A stretch of 59,849 nucleotides of DNA from the NCBI GenBank assembly GCA_028704415.1, contig JAQWFM010000005.1, positions 1 through 59,849 of the forward strand, in the 5' to 3' direction. Origin of the DNA: Oscillospiraceae bacterium. Lineage in GTDB: Bacteria > Bacillota > Clostridia > Saccharofermentanales > Fastidiosipilaceae. Positions 35,897 through 44,470 of this stretch are shown one piece after another. The notes below the pieces were generated by a model, which worked only from the letters and a program-made list of their open reading frames with translations, made no database searches and was not told the origin of the DNA. A program made the position numbers and the translations under genes. Position 1 is the first letter of the stretch. Each line of letters begins with the position of its first letter.

Positions 35897-36793
35897 ACGG
35901 ATCCAAAGCAACTTTACAGTAATGTCAATGACACCGCCTTAATTTTTGAGGGCGGTGGGATGCGAGCCAGTTTCACAGCCGGCCTGGTCAGTATGCTGCT
36001 GGAAGCAGGTATTTACTTTGATTATGTGGCCGGCATTTCCGCCGGCTCCAGTCACGCCGTCAATTATCTCAGCCGGGATAATTACCGGGTGCACTGCAGC
36101 TTCGTACATTTTGCGCAGGACCGCCATTTTGGCAGCCTGAGGACGTTTATCAGGGGCAAAGGCTTTTTTGATTCAGAGTATATCTACGGTCAGGCAGGCA
36201 ATCCTGGCGCTGCGCTGCCCTTTGACATGCAGACTTTTCAGGCTAATCCGGCCAGACTCAGAATAGGGGCCTTTGACCGCGACCGGGGCCAGATGAAATA
36301 TTGGGGACGGGAGGACATGACGACGCTGGATAAAGTTATGCTTTGCGTGAGAGCTTCCTCCTCCTTGCCCATTACCATGCCGGAAACTGTGATCGACGGG
36401 GTGACGTATGTTGACGGCGGTCTGGGTGAAAGTGTACCGCTGTCGATTGCCCGCCAGGACGGGCTGCGGCGCTTTGTACTGGTTTTAACCCGGCCGAAAG
36501 GCTATCGTAAGCCAGAGCTGAGTGCCCGACAAATACAGCTGTACCGCCGGTTGCTGGGTTCGCACCCCAGAGAGCTGGCGGCTCTGCTGAGCCGGACGGA
36601 GCGCTACAATCAGCAGAGAGCCGAAATAGAAGCGATGGAGAAACGGGGAGAGGCATTGGTTATCTATGCCGACGGCATTAGCGTGGACAGCTATACCCGG
36701 GACATCAGCCGCCTGGAAGCTAACTATGATGAAGGCTACCGGCAGGCCCGCGCTAAATTGCCGGAACTGCGGGCCTTTGTGGGATTAAACTAA
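35897..36793 (+). CDS. patatin-like phospholipase with apparent non-AUG (ACG) start
   Basis: Patatin signatures are complete: ALIFEGGGMRASFTAG (oxyanion loop), VAGISAGSSHAVNYL (Ser in GxSxG) and YVDGGLGESVPL (Asp in DGG). The first in-frame ATG (35960) lies inside the oxyanion loop, and back to the upstream stop at 35828 there is no ATG, GTG or TTG in frame. A good GGGGAGG site (35881-35887) sits 9 bases before an in-frame ACG at 35897, which would give 298 residues. Either the start is ACG, or an original ATG has mutated or been misread. Such proteins hydrolyse lipid acyl esters. A promoter (TATAAT 35833-35838) lies upstream. Confidence 0.75.
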   Translation, partial: TDPKQLYSNVNDTALIFEGGGMRASFTAGLVSMLLEAGIYFDYVAGISAGSSHAVNYLSRDNYRVHCSFVHFAQDRHFGSLRTFIRGKGFFDSEYIYGQAGNPGAALPFDMQTFQANPARLRIGAFDRDRGQMKYWGREDMTTLDKVMLCVRASSSLPITMPETVIDGVTYVDGGLGESVPLSIARQDGLRRFVLVLTRPKGYRKPELSARQIQLYRRLLGSHPRELAALLSRTERYNQQRAEIEAMEKRGEALVIYADGISVDSYTRDISRLEANYDEGYRQARAKLPELRAFVGLN

Positions 36794-36819
36794 GCAGGTC
36801 AGATCGCTGCGCCTGCGGC

Positions 36820-37542
36820 TTACAAAACTTTAGATAAAAACTCCTGCAGCCGCTGATTTTGAGGCGAATCAAATAGCCTGGCCGGATCATTTTGCTCCTT
36901 TATTTTTCCTTCATCCATAAACAGGACCCGGGAAGCGACTTCGCGGGCAAATTTCATTTCATGGGTGACAATCACCATGGTCATACCGGAGTCAGCCACT
37001 TCTCTGATCAGATCCAGGACTTCGCCGATCATTTCCGGATCCAGGGCGCTGGTAGGCTCATCAAACAACATGACTTCCGGATTCATGGCCAAAGCCCGGA
37101 TGATGGCAACCCGCTGCTTTTGACCGCCGGAGAGCATATTGGGATAAGTGTCTGCTTTGTCAGTCAGGCCAATACGTGCCAGCAGCTGAGTGGCCTGTTC
37201 ATCGGCTTCTGCCTGAGACTGCTTTTTTAATTTTACCGGCGCCAGTGTGATGTTTTGCCGGATGGTCAGATGGGGGAAAAGATTAAAGTGCTGGAATACC
37301 ATGCCCATATGCTGGCGGACCTGATCTGTATCCACATCCGCCGCGGTGATGTTCTTGCCGTTAAACCAGATTTCTCCGGAGTCAGGCTTTTCCAGGAGAT
37401 TCAGGCAGCGCAAAAAGGTACTTTTACCAGAGCCGGAGGGTCCGATAACCGCTACTTTTTCACCGCGTTCAATGCCTTCGCTGATTTGATTCAGGACCCT
37501 GAGTTTCCCATAGCTTTTGCATAATTGCTTAATTTCTATCAC
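36820..37542 (-). CDS. polar amino acid ABC transporter ATP-binding protein (GlnQ-like)
   Basis: 240 residues, GTG start, overlapping the permease stop by 14 bases. Walker A VIGPSGSGKSTFLRCLN; signature MLSGGQKQRVAIIRAL; Walker B EVMLFDEPTSALDPEM; H-loop VIVTHEMKFA. It powers the adjacent permease. Order in the leftward operon is binding protein, permease, ATPase, usual for this class. It is the last gene of the unit; no clear terminator follows. Confidence 0.95.
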   Translation of the reverse strand: MIEIKQLCKSYGKLRVLNQISEGIERGEKVAVIGPSGSGKSTFLRCLNLLEKPDSGEIWFNGKNITAADVDTDQVRQHMGMVFQHFNLFPHLTIRQNITLAPVKLKKQSQAEADEQATQLLARIGLTDKADTYPNMLSGGQKQRVAIIRALAMNPEVMLFDEPTSALDPEMIGEVLDLIREVADSGMTMVIVTHEMKFAREVASRVLFMDEGKIKEQNDPARLFDSPQNQRLQEFLSKVL

Positions 37543-38236
37543 TGCGGGAGTACCTCACTTCTATACGTTTTTGGATTAAGGTCAGCAGGTAGACAATACA
37601 AAGGTACATCAGCGCGACAATGTAAAGCGGCAGGTTAACAAAGGTGATGCCCTTAATGCGGTCAGCAACCTTGGTCAGATCATTAACTGCAATGTAACCG
37701 GCGACAGAGGTCTCTTTGACCAGGGCAATGAATTCATTGAACAAGGCCGGCAGGATGTTTTTAATAGCCTGCGGTAAAATAATATAACGCATCGTAGCCC
37801 TGGAGGATAAACCTAAAGAACGGCCAGCTTCCATTTGCCCCATGTCGATTGAGTTGATGCCGCTGCGGAACACCTCGGCCACATAAGCACCAGAGTTAAC
37901 GCCAAAACCGATAAAAGAAGCCAGCACGCCGTTGGGCATGAAGGATAAACTGAACAGGATCAGCAACTGTACCACTACTGGAGTGCCGCGAATGACTGTG
38001 GTGTATAGATTAGCTAACCAGTTCAATAGCGTCAGCCAGGGTTTGTTTTTTTTACGCGTGCTATAACTGTATTTGATCAAGGCTACCAGCAAACCCAGGA
38101 TAATACCTACAACAGTGCCTACCAGGGCCAGCAGCAGGGTCATTTTCAGACCGTCCAGATACATCAGCCAGCGGTCTTTATCAAGAAAAGACTTTTGAAA
38201 ATCGCTCCACAGGGATTGGGCCAAAAACAATCGCAT
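37529..38236 (-). CDS. polar amino acid ABC transporter permease
   Basis: 235 residues with five or so membrane helices. N-terminal segment GLKMTLLLALVGTVVGIILG and the loop RGTPVVVQLLILF are typical of HisMQ/GlnP-type permeases. The EAA motif, EAGRSLGLSSRATMRYIILP, contacts the ATPase. It forms the membrane channel for the binding protein's cargo. It lies between the binding protein (122 bases upstream) and the ATPase (overlapping) genes. Confidence 0.93.
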   Translation of the reverse strand: MRLFLAQSLWSDFQKSFLDKDRWLMYLDGLKMTLLLALVGTVVGIILGLLVALIKYSYSTRKKNKPWLTLLNWLANLYTTVIRGTPVVVQLLILFSLSFMPNGVLASFIGFGVNSGAYVAEVFRSGINSIDMGQMEAGRSLGLSSRATMRYIILPQAIKNILPALFNEFIALVKETSVAGYIAVNDLTKVADRIKGITFVNLPLYIVALMYLCIVYLLTLIQKRIEVRYSRSDRN

Positions 38237-38358
38237 ATACTTACATCCGGCTCCTTAAAATTGATGCGGCCATCATTACAATGATGCTTATCATACACGT
38301 AAAGCCGGCTGCAGACAAACCGGCTTTACCCATATCAGTGATACCTTAGACTGAGTAT

Positions 38359-39279
38359 TTATTCAGCCATATATTTGCTGATCAGTGTGTTAACGTCATC
38401 TTTTTCCACGGCTTCAGCCAAAACCTCATTGATTACAGCCAGGAGATCTTCCTGACCTTTGGCAACTGCCATGGCATATTGCTCATGGGACAGGGATTCC
38501 TCAGTAATCGCCAGTTCATCCGCATTGGCGTTCACAACATTCTGGCCGGTCATTTCGTCAATGACCGCGGCATCTGCTTTGCCGGTAATGACGGCATTGC
38601 CGGCTTCAACCGCACTCTTAAAGCGCAGCACTTCCTTGCTGTCTACATTGTCGGTTACGTACAGGTCGCTGGTGGTTGTTTCCTGAACCGCAATCGTTTT
38701 GCCTGCCAGATCATCCGGACCGGCGATGGCTGAATCCTTAGGAATAATGATCAGCAGGTTGGTATCAACATAAGGCGTAGAAAAATCGACTTCCTCCTGC
38801 CGTTCCGGGGTAATGGACATGCCGGCGGCGATCAGGTCACCTTTACCGGCCGCTAAAGCGCTGGTAAGCAGGTCAAAATTCATGTCCTGGACTTCCAGTT
38901 CCACGCCAATTTTGTCCGCTACGCGCTGAGCCAGTTCTACATCAACCCCAACGACTTCGTCGCCGTCCACCATCTCAAAAGGCGGGAAGGTCGCGTTTGT
39001 CAGCATAACCAGCTTACCGCTGGCTTTAATTGCGTCAAGCGTAGGTGTGCCTTCTACCGTAGCGGCGGCTGTGGTGCTGCCATCGGTTCCCTCACTGGTC
39101 GCAGCTGCAGCCATGGTGCTGCTGTCCGTTCCCGCACTGGTCGCAGCCGCAGCCGTGGTGCTGCTGTCCTTACTGGTAGCGGCAGCTGTGGTGGCAGCAG
39201 TAGTGGAGCTGCAACCGGCCAACAGGCTCAAGGTCATGGCAACGGCCGTCAGGCCAGCCAGCAATGTTTTCTTTTTCAT
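38359..39279 (-). CDS. polar amino acid ABC transporter substrate-binding lipoprotein
   Basis: 306 residues from ATG 39279, 6 bases after AGGAGG; an ATG just before it is too close. Lipoprotein signal with LSLLAGCSS (acylated Cys near residue 22). Residues ~24-75 are a low-complexity Ala/Ser/Thr linker with a repeated 14-residue unit (AATSAGTDSSTMAA then AATSEGTDGSTTAA). The SBP_bac_3 domain follows (LVMLTNATFPPFEMVDGDEV, then VGVDVELAQRVADKIG, GKTIAVQETTTSDLY). It captures a polar amino acid or opine at the cell surface. The DNA of the linker is internally repetitive. Confidence 0.92.
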   Translation of the reverse strand: MKKKTLLAGLTAVAMTLSLLAGCSSTTAATTAAATSKDSSTTAAAATSAGTDSSTMAAAATSEGTDGSTTAAATVEGTPTLDAIKASGKLVMLTNATFPPFEMVDGDEVVGVDVELAQRVADKIGVELEVQDMNFDLLTSALAAGKGDLIAAGMSITPERQEEVDFSTPYVDTNLLIIIPKDSAIAGPDDLAGKTIAVQETTTSDLYVTDNVDSKEVLRFKSAVEAGNAVITGKADAAVIDEMTGQNVVNANADELAITEESLSHEQYAMAVAKGQEDLLAVINEVLAEAVEKDDVNTLISKYMAE

Positions 39280-39282
39280 CAT

Positions 39283-39519
39283 TATCCTCCTGGATTAACA
39301 CCCTATTGGCCCTGCTCAAACGCACCTGTCTGTCCGGCGCTTTTGAACAAGGGCTCTGTTTCATTCTGCTTATTATAATTGCATAAATATAAAGCGTCAA
39401 CCGGATAAATCAACAAAACGAAACATAATTATCTTCGGGCTAAGAGATAATTAGTTGATAAACAAGGCCTGCAAGTTGTGATGACAGCCAGTTATACTGT
39501 ATAACAAATGAATATATAC
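39283..39519. other. intergenic region upstream of the ABC transporter operon
   Basis: AT-rich (TTATTATAATTGCATAAATATAAAG near 39370 in several short pieces), likely containing the leftward promoter of the transporter. No gene and no recognised riboswitch or T-box seen. Confidence 0.35.
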
Positions 39520-39551
39520 AAAACAGCCGGCACGCTTGCGCCGGCTGTTTT
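39520..39551 (-). terminator. strong terminator of the butanediol-type dehydrogenase gene
   Basis: A perfect 12-base stem AAAACAGCCGGC (39520-39531) with GCCGGCTGTTTT (39540-39551), loop 8 bases. Read leftward it ends in TTTTGTATATATT. The A/T ends make it work in both directions. Confidence 0.85.
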
Positions 39552-39584
39552 GCCAACTGTCTGTTGACTTAAATGCGGATCAGC

Positions 39585-40658
39585 TTATAGCAGGCTTGAG
39601 TCGGGGGTCACGATAATTTTCACCTGTGCCTTTTTAGCCGGACCGGTCAGCGTGGCGAAGCCCTCCGCAACAATATCATCCAAAGCAATGCGTTTGGTAA
39701 TATAGCCCTCCGCCTTGATGCGGCCATCTGCCATCATGGCAATGGTTGCCGGAAAGTCATTGTTGTAGCAGATGCTGCCGACGATCTTTTTTTCAGTCAT
39801 GACAATGGCATTGGGGTTAAATCGGATGCCATCCTCCCAAATGCTGGTGACCACCAGGGTGGCATCAAAGCGAATCGCTTCCAAAGCCAGACTATAGCAC
39901 TGCTCGGAACCCGTGGTTTCAAAGGCTATATCGGCTCCGATACCGCCGGTTAAACGGCGAATCTCACTGACGACATCACAGGTGTTGGGATCCAGCACCA
40001 CATCAGCGCCAGACCTCAGGGCGTACTCCTGCCGGATGGATTTGCGCTGAATCATTATAACCTGTTTGGCGCCGGCGGCTTTCAGGCACTCTACTGTGGC
40101 CAGGCCAATAGGGCCGGCGCCAGTCACAATGGCCGACTGACCGATTTCAAAATGACCGACCTGCAGGGAATGCAGCGCCACAGACATGGGCTCGATCAAC
40201 GCTGCCTTTTCATAGCTCAGCGAATCGGGAATTTTATGTACAAAACGAGCCGCAAAGGTTGTATACTCTGCAAAACCTCCGCCGCCGCCGGCTAAACCAT
40301 GGAAACCGAGGCTGGGGCAGAGGTGGTACTTTCCGGACTTGCAGGCCGGGCAGGTCCCGCAGGCCAGGATAGGTTCTACAACCACCCGGTCACCAGGCTT
40401 GACCTTGCTGACATCTTTACCTGTTGCTACGACTTCTCCTGAGAATTCATGGCCCATAATGACCGGTGCCTGTTCACCGGACAGCGGATGGGGCTTTCCT
40501 ACCGGAATAAAAATCGGGCCGGCCAGATATTCATGCAGATCACTCCCACAAATACCGCACCATTTGACCTTGATTTTTACGCCATCATCTTTTACCTGAG
40601 GTTCCGGAACGTCCTCAACCCGGACATCCTTAACGTTATACCAGCGAGCTGCTTTCAT
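39585..40658 (-). CDS. zinc-dependent alcohol dehydrogenase, (R,R)-2,3-butanediol dehydrogenase-like
   Basis: 357 residues from ATG 40658 behind GAGGAG. Catalytic Zn ligands in VKWCGICGSDLHEYLAGP and IMGHEFSGEVV; structural Zn in CGTCPACKSGKYHLC. NAD loop VTGAGPIGLATVECLKAAG. The sequence around LHEYLAGP with the HPLSGEQAPV segment is typical of bacterial 2,3-butanediol dehydrogenases rather than threonine or sorbitol dehydrogenase. It interconverts acetoin and butanediol, or a similar polyol. Own terminator; AT-rich promoter region upstream (40740-40830). Confidence 0.88.
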   Translation of the reverse strand: MKAARWYNVKDVRVEDVPEPQVKDDGVKIKVKWCGICGSDLHEYLAGPIFIPVGKPHPLSGEQAPVIMGHEFSGEVVATGKDVSKVKPGDRVVVEPILACGTCPACKSGKYHLCPSLGFHGLAGGGGGFAEYTTFAARFVHKIPDSLSYEKAALIEPMSVALHSLQVGHFEIGQSAIVTGAGPIGLATVECLKAAGAKQVIMIQRKSIRQEYALRSGADVVLDPNTCDVVSEIRRLTGGIGADIAFETTGSEQCYSLALEAIRFDATLVVTSIWEDGIRFNPNAIVMTEKKIVGSICYNNDFPATIAMMADGRIKAEGYITKRIALDDIVAEGFATLTGPAKKAQVKIIVTPDSSLL

Positions 40659-40834
40659 GATTTTACTCCTCATTTTTCCGTTTCGTTAAAACGGCAGCCA
40701 AAACCTTGGCGCTGCGCAAATTTCATAACGGATAAAATATAAAGAATTGCTACTTTCATGTCAATATAAAAAGTACGATATAATTATCTAAACTTACCGG
40801 TTAAAAACATATTTATAAATAGGAGAACTGGCGG

Positions 40835-41248
40835 TTAATCTGCCTGACTGCGCAGCATGCCGCAGCGTTCGGGGTCAAGATAAGTAAAATGATGCCGTAA
40901 ATACAGATGATCAGCTGGTTTATTAGCAATCAGACAGATAAAACTATCCTGGCTGGCCTGCCGCTCAAAATACTGGTCCATTTCGCTAAGAATCCGGTCA
41001 GCTAAGCCCTGCCTGCGGTAAGCTGGATCGGTCATGACATCACTGATCACAAAACTAATGGCGCCATCCCCGACAACCCGTCCAAAGGCGATTAATCTGG
41101 CAGCATCGTAAATGGATACAGTCAGCAGGGAGGCTGACAGGGCTTGCCGGCTGTGCGCCAGGGTTTTGCTGCCCATGCCGCTGACTTCGCGCAGATGCAC
41201 ATAAGCCGCCGCTGTCGGTGGTTGTAGAGACAAGGTATAGGAACTCAT
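40835..41248 (-). CDS. GNAT-family N-acetyltransferase
   Basis: 137 residues from ATG 41248 behind GGGGAG. The acetyl-CoA loop is VMTDPAYRRQGLADRILSEM (RRQGLA), and the preceding strand FVISDVMTD is standard. Total length is short, as for single-domain GNATs. The substrate, an amine or protein N-terminus, is unknown. 85 bases upstream is the next leftward gene (glycosyltransferase), with no clear functional link. Confidence 0.85.
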   Translation of the reverse strand: MSSYTLSLQPPTAAAYVHLREVSGMGSKTLAHSRQALSASLLTVSIYDAARLIAFGRVVGDGAISFVISDVMTDPAYRRQGLADRILSEMDQYFERQASQDSFICLIANKPADHLYLRHHFTYLDPERCGMLRSQAD

Positions 41249-41333
41249 GATTAATCTCCCCAATACGCCAGCGTTAAGGCCGGGCTTAAGCGGCGCCTGC
41301 CTCTGAAACCGTGGCTTCTGCGTGCAGGCGCTT

Positions 41334-42347
41334 TTAGTTAAAGCCTACGGTTTTGCGGCTGATGGTATAAACCAGGCGGACCAGATGGCGCCCGGCCCGT
41401 CCAGGCAAGTGGATAGCCTGCCCCAGGACGCCGAAACGCATTTTCCGGTATAGCCGGGTATCCTGTTGGCGGATAAACGACCACAGGGACTTCATTTTAT
41501 CCAGATTTTCCGGCGTACCGGATATGATCAGCAAGGTCGAGGATACCGTGGTTATGATTTCCAGGTAATTCAGCATGTACCGCCGCAGATGGGGATTTTC
41601 AACCTGGTCCAGGTTAACCTGGACCAGCATCAGCCGGTTAACTTTCAGCTGCTGGTCAATCCGCCGGATCATCGTCCGCTCCTGGACGGATTGGTCAGCC
41701 CGGCCGATATAATAATGATACAGATCTACATTCAGGTAATACAGTGACCGCACACTGGGCAGCGGAATATACACAAAAAGATTATCAACATAAAACGTAT
41801 GCTCAGGCAGCTTCAGGCCGCAGGACCGCAGCAGGGCTGTCCGGTAAATGACCGAATGCATCAGGATGTACTGACCAATCCGAAAATTCCCGACTTCGTC
41901 CCAGCTCAGAATACGCTTTTCAGGCAAAGCGTTGGCATACTGGATGACATGATGCTTAACACCGACTTTTTCATAGACATAGTTGCTGATCAATAAATCA
42001 ATTTCCAGTTGTTGGCTGACAAACCTTTCCAGCTCCCGGAGGATTTGTTGGAGGGCGTCAGGACTGACCCAGTCATCACTGTCTACAACTTTGATGTAAT
42101 GTCCCTGAGCCTGACGGATACCCGTATTGATCGCGCCGCCGTGCCCCGCGTTTTCCTGATGGATGGCCCGGACCCGGTCAGGATACTGCTGGACGTAGGC
42201 ATCGGCAATGGCCGCTGTCTGGTCAGTTGAGCCGTCATCGATAATCAGGATTTCAACGGCTTGGCCGCCGGACAACAGCGTATCAATACAGTGATTCATA
42301 TAGGCTGCAGAATTATAGCAGGGCACAATGGCCGACAGGACTTTCAT
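41334..42347 (-). CDS. family 2 glycosyltransferase
   Basis: 337 residues. GT-A start LSAIVPCYNSAAYMNHCIDT; nucleotide-sugar loop ILIIDDGSTDQTAAIADAYV; metal site VVDSDDWVSPDALQQI (DxD-like). The C-terminal third is basic and amphipathic, ending RKMRFGVLGQAIHLPG, as in membrane-associated wall or capsule glycosyltransferases. It transfers a sugar to an envelope polymer or lipid carrier, acceptor unknown. Ribosome site is weak (GAAAGCGG). No other polysaccharide gene is adjacent. Confidence 0.88.
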   Translation of the reverse strand: MKVLSAIVPCYNSAAYMNHCIDTLLSGGQAVEILIIDDGSTDQTAAIADAYVQQYPDRVRAIHQENAGHGGAINTGIRQAQGHYIKVVDSDDWVSPDALQQILRELERFVSQQLEIDLLISNYVYEKVGVKHHVIQYANALPEKRILSWDEVGNFRIGQYILMHSVIYRTALLRSCGLKLPEHTFYVDNLFVYIPLPSVRSLYYLNVDLYHYYIGRADQSVQERTMIRRIDQQLKVNRLMLVQVNLDQVENPHLRRYMLNYLEIITTVSSTLLIISGTPENLDKMKSLWSFIRQQDTRLYRKMRFGVLGQAIHLPGRAGRHLVRLVYTISRKTVGFN

Positions 42348-42668
42348 AAGATTACCGCTTTCTTATCAGATTGGCGTCGGAATGAGGTTGTACCACAAAC
42401 CTTAATAACTGTCCATTATTATAGCTGAGATATGTTGGGTAAATCTTAAGAATAGCTAATAAACCAGCGCAAACAAACCATTTTTGATTTGCTCCCATTT
42501 ATATAATGAAAGCTTGTACATGATGTCGTAAGATTGTGGCCGAAGCTATTAATAGACTTTACTTTTAAAAAAGATACATGTTATCATGGATATCTCTATT
42601 ACCCTGTTTGAAACTTGCCTGTGGTAGTAAAGAGCCTTGACGATTAGCTTCAGGAAGGTGCAAGATAG
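42348..42668. other. AT-rich intergenic region
   Basis: No gene found. Composition drops to AT-rich with several T-runs; AGGAAGG at 42652-42658 is probably the ribosome site of the following diguanylate cyclase. It marks the left edge of the stretch with decayed genes. Confidence 0.4.
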
Positions 42669-43632
42669 ATGTTTTTTCAATAATGGGAGTAGATATTACC
42701 ATAGAGGCATTATTTGAATCTATGCCGGTAGCCATGGTCCTGCTGGATCGCAAGGGAGAGCATGTGGCGCTGAATCAGGCGCTGGCTTCAATCAGCGGCA
42801 AGCAAAAACAGGATTTAATCGGGCTGAAGATTGCGCAGCTTAGTGCTGAGAGCGGCCGCAATATTGTGCGCGATTTTGCGGCCTTTGATGAAGGAAAAGC
42901 CGTACCGGATCATGAGATCACGATTGACGGCAAGACCTATTATGCTGCGGTCAAGCCCCTTCGCAACGCCCAGGGCTATGCCATTGGGGAAATGGTGGCG
43001 CTCATGAATATCAGTAAAACCAAAAAACTTGAGCTGGAGTTAGAGGAAAGTAATCGCAAACTATTGTATCTGTCCAGTTATGATCCTTTGACTAACGTGA
43101 TGATACCAGAGCTTATTACCGTTCGGCGGATAAATATATGAGTGCGGCTGAGCTTACCGGCGCGGACTTTTCAGTGCTTTTTTTGGACCTTGACCACTTC
43201 AAACTGGTTAATGATCAGTGGGGACATGACGCCGGGGATCAGGTGCTAAAAGCGCTCGCGCAGCACTTCAAAAGCTGCTGTCGGGAACAGGATATTATCG
43301 GTCGGGTAGGTGGTGAGGAGTTTTCCGTATTCCTGCCGCAAACAGGTCATGCCCAGGCTTTAATAATTGCAGAAAAGATCCGGCAGCAGGTAGAGACAAG
43401 CTGCACCACCGTTAATCAATGCTGCATCAAGGTTACCGTCAGCATAGGTCTGGCCTCAAGGATGCCGCATCACCGGTCAATTGCGGATATCCAGCGGGAT
43501 GCCGACCACGCCATGTACCATGCCAAAAACAGCGGCCGCAACCGGGTGGCATATTTAGCGCATCCCTGTTATGTGGAAAGAGCGGACAGCTCCGGTTGCT
43601 GCCTGCATTGCGACCGGACCGCTGCTGACTGA
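42669..43632 (+). pseudogene. PAS-GGDEF diguanylate cyclase broken by frameshift(s)
   Basis: A PAS domain (EALFESMPVAMVLLDRKGEH, then GYAIGEMVALMNISKTKK) reads from 42683 but shifts frame in YDPLTNV near 43095; the other frame resumes as RAYYRSADKYM and continues through a full GGDEF domain: DFSVLFLDLDHFKLVNDQWG, the inhibitory-site REQD, and GRVGGEEFSVFLP (active GGEEF). One missing base near 43097-43104 explains the split. The best-placed start, ATG 42669, would also need one extra T in the run at 42672-42677. A repaired gene would give about 320 residues making cyclic di-GMP. Either true decay or sequence errors; the catalytic part itself is intact. Confidence 0.8.
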
Positions 43633-43674
43633 AAAAGGACTGCGGCCGCCGGATGCGCAAAGGCGCCTGATCCG

Positions 43675-44037
43675 TTAAGCCTGGTCGGTAAAATTCAGCT
43701 GCACCTGATGGGATTGACCACAGTGAGGGCAAACCACAGTCATGGACAAAGACTCGGTGGCGTTTATCTGCTGATACATGGCCTGTAAAAAAGCCAGATC
43801 AGCCGTAAACAGCCCCTCAACTAACTCCGGGGTTATTTTATGAGTACCTTCCAGCTGCGTAATCACCCTGGAGATGAGGACAATAGACAGATAAGCGCTA
43901 TTTTGCTGGACTTTGGGTTCGCGCAGGGCTGTGATTTAATCTCCAGCCGTGGCAAGCCGCATTTTGCCACGCCGGTGGACAGCGCCTGTTTGATCGACAT
44001 AGCCCTGGGGCAGCACAAAATCAAAAACGGTATCCAT
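43675..44037 (-). pseudogene. phage-tail-assembly (chaperone)-like gene with one internal stop
   Basis: Read leftward from ATG 44037 (AAAGGAT upstream) the chain is DFVLPQGYVDQTGAVHRRG, KMRLATAGD, a TAA at codon 34 (43938-43936), then in the same frame ITALREPKVQQNSAYLSIVL and ISRVITQLEG, LVEGLFTADLAFLQAMYQ and a CPHCGQSH pair at the end. The pattern (MRLATAxDEI, then AYLxxxLxxRVI, then LFxxDLxFLQxxY) is that of the small proteins annotated as phage tail assembly proteins in contractile-tail and extracellular injection loci. A single GAA to TAA change accounts for the break; 120 residues otherwise. No other tail gene is near. Stop read-through, mutation or error cannot be told apart. Confidence 0.6.
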
Positions 44038-44345
44038 ACTTTACTGATCCTTTCTCTAATCCTCATAATCCTGACCTATGCATAAACCAGCTGGAATCAG
44101 CAGCCCTGACCGCTTATCAGCAGCTGATTGTCATTATACGCGCCTTCTCCAATTCCAGCTGCCTTGACCCGTCAAAACGTTCAGCCTCGGGGTCATTACC
44201 GGAGCGATCCGCTTAAGCCCCGCGAGCAGTGCGGCAAGGCCACTTATATCGATCCATCAGCCTGAGGGTGGAATCATCAGCTGCCCCGTCTCAATTATTG
44301 CTTTATTCGCTTATTTGCCAACTCCTGGAATAAAGGATCCGCGCT
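44038..44345. other. intergenic region before kdpD, no supported gene
   Basis: On the minus strand a short open stretch (about 44097-44213) reads like coding sequence (GNDPEAERFDGSRQLELEKA) but has no start and no family. It might be a relic of a gene next to the tail-like pseudogene; this is only a suspicion. Confidence 0.3.
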
Positions 44346-44374
44346 TTGGCTCTCCCCACGCTTCTTTATATAAT
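44346..44374 (+). promoter_or_regulatory. promoter of the kdpDE operon
   Basis: TTGGCT (44346-44351), a 17-base spacer and TATAAT (44369-44374). It gives a leader of roughly 90 bases before kdpD, whose ribosome site is AAGGAGG. Confidence 0.6.
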
Positions 44375-44470
44375 CTTAACACCAGGCAGAAAAACCTAAT
44401 GGAATAATAATTTGCGCTGTAATAAACTGAAGCTTAAGCATAATTTCGCAGGGAAGGAGGCCGTATTGAG

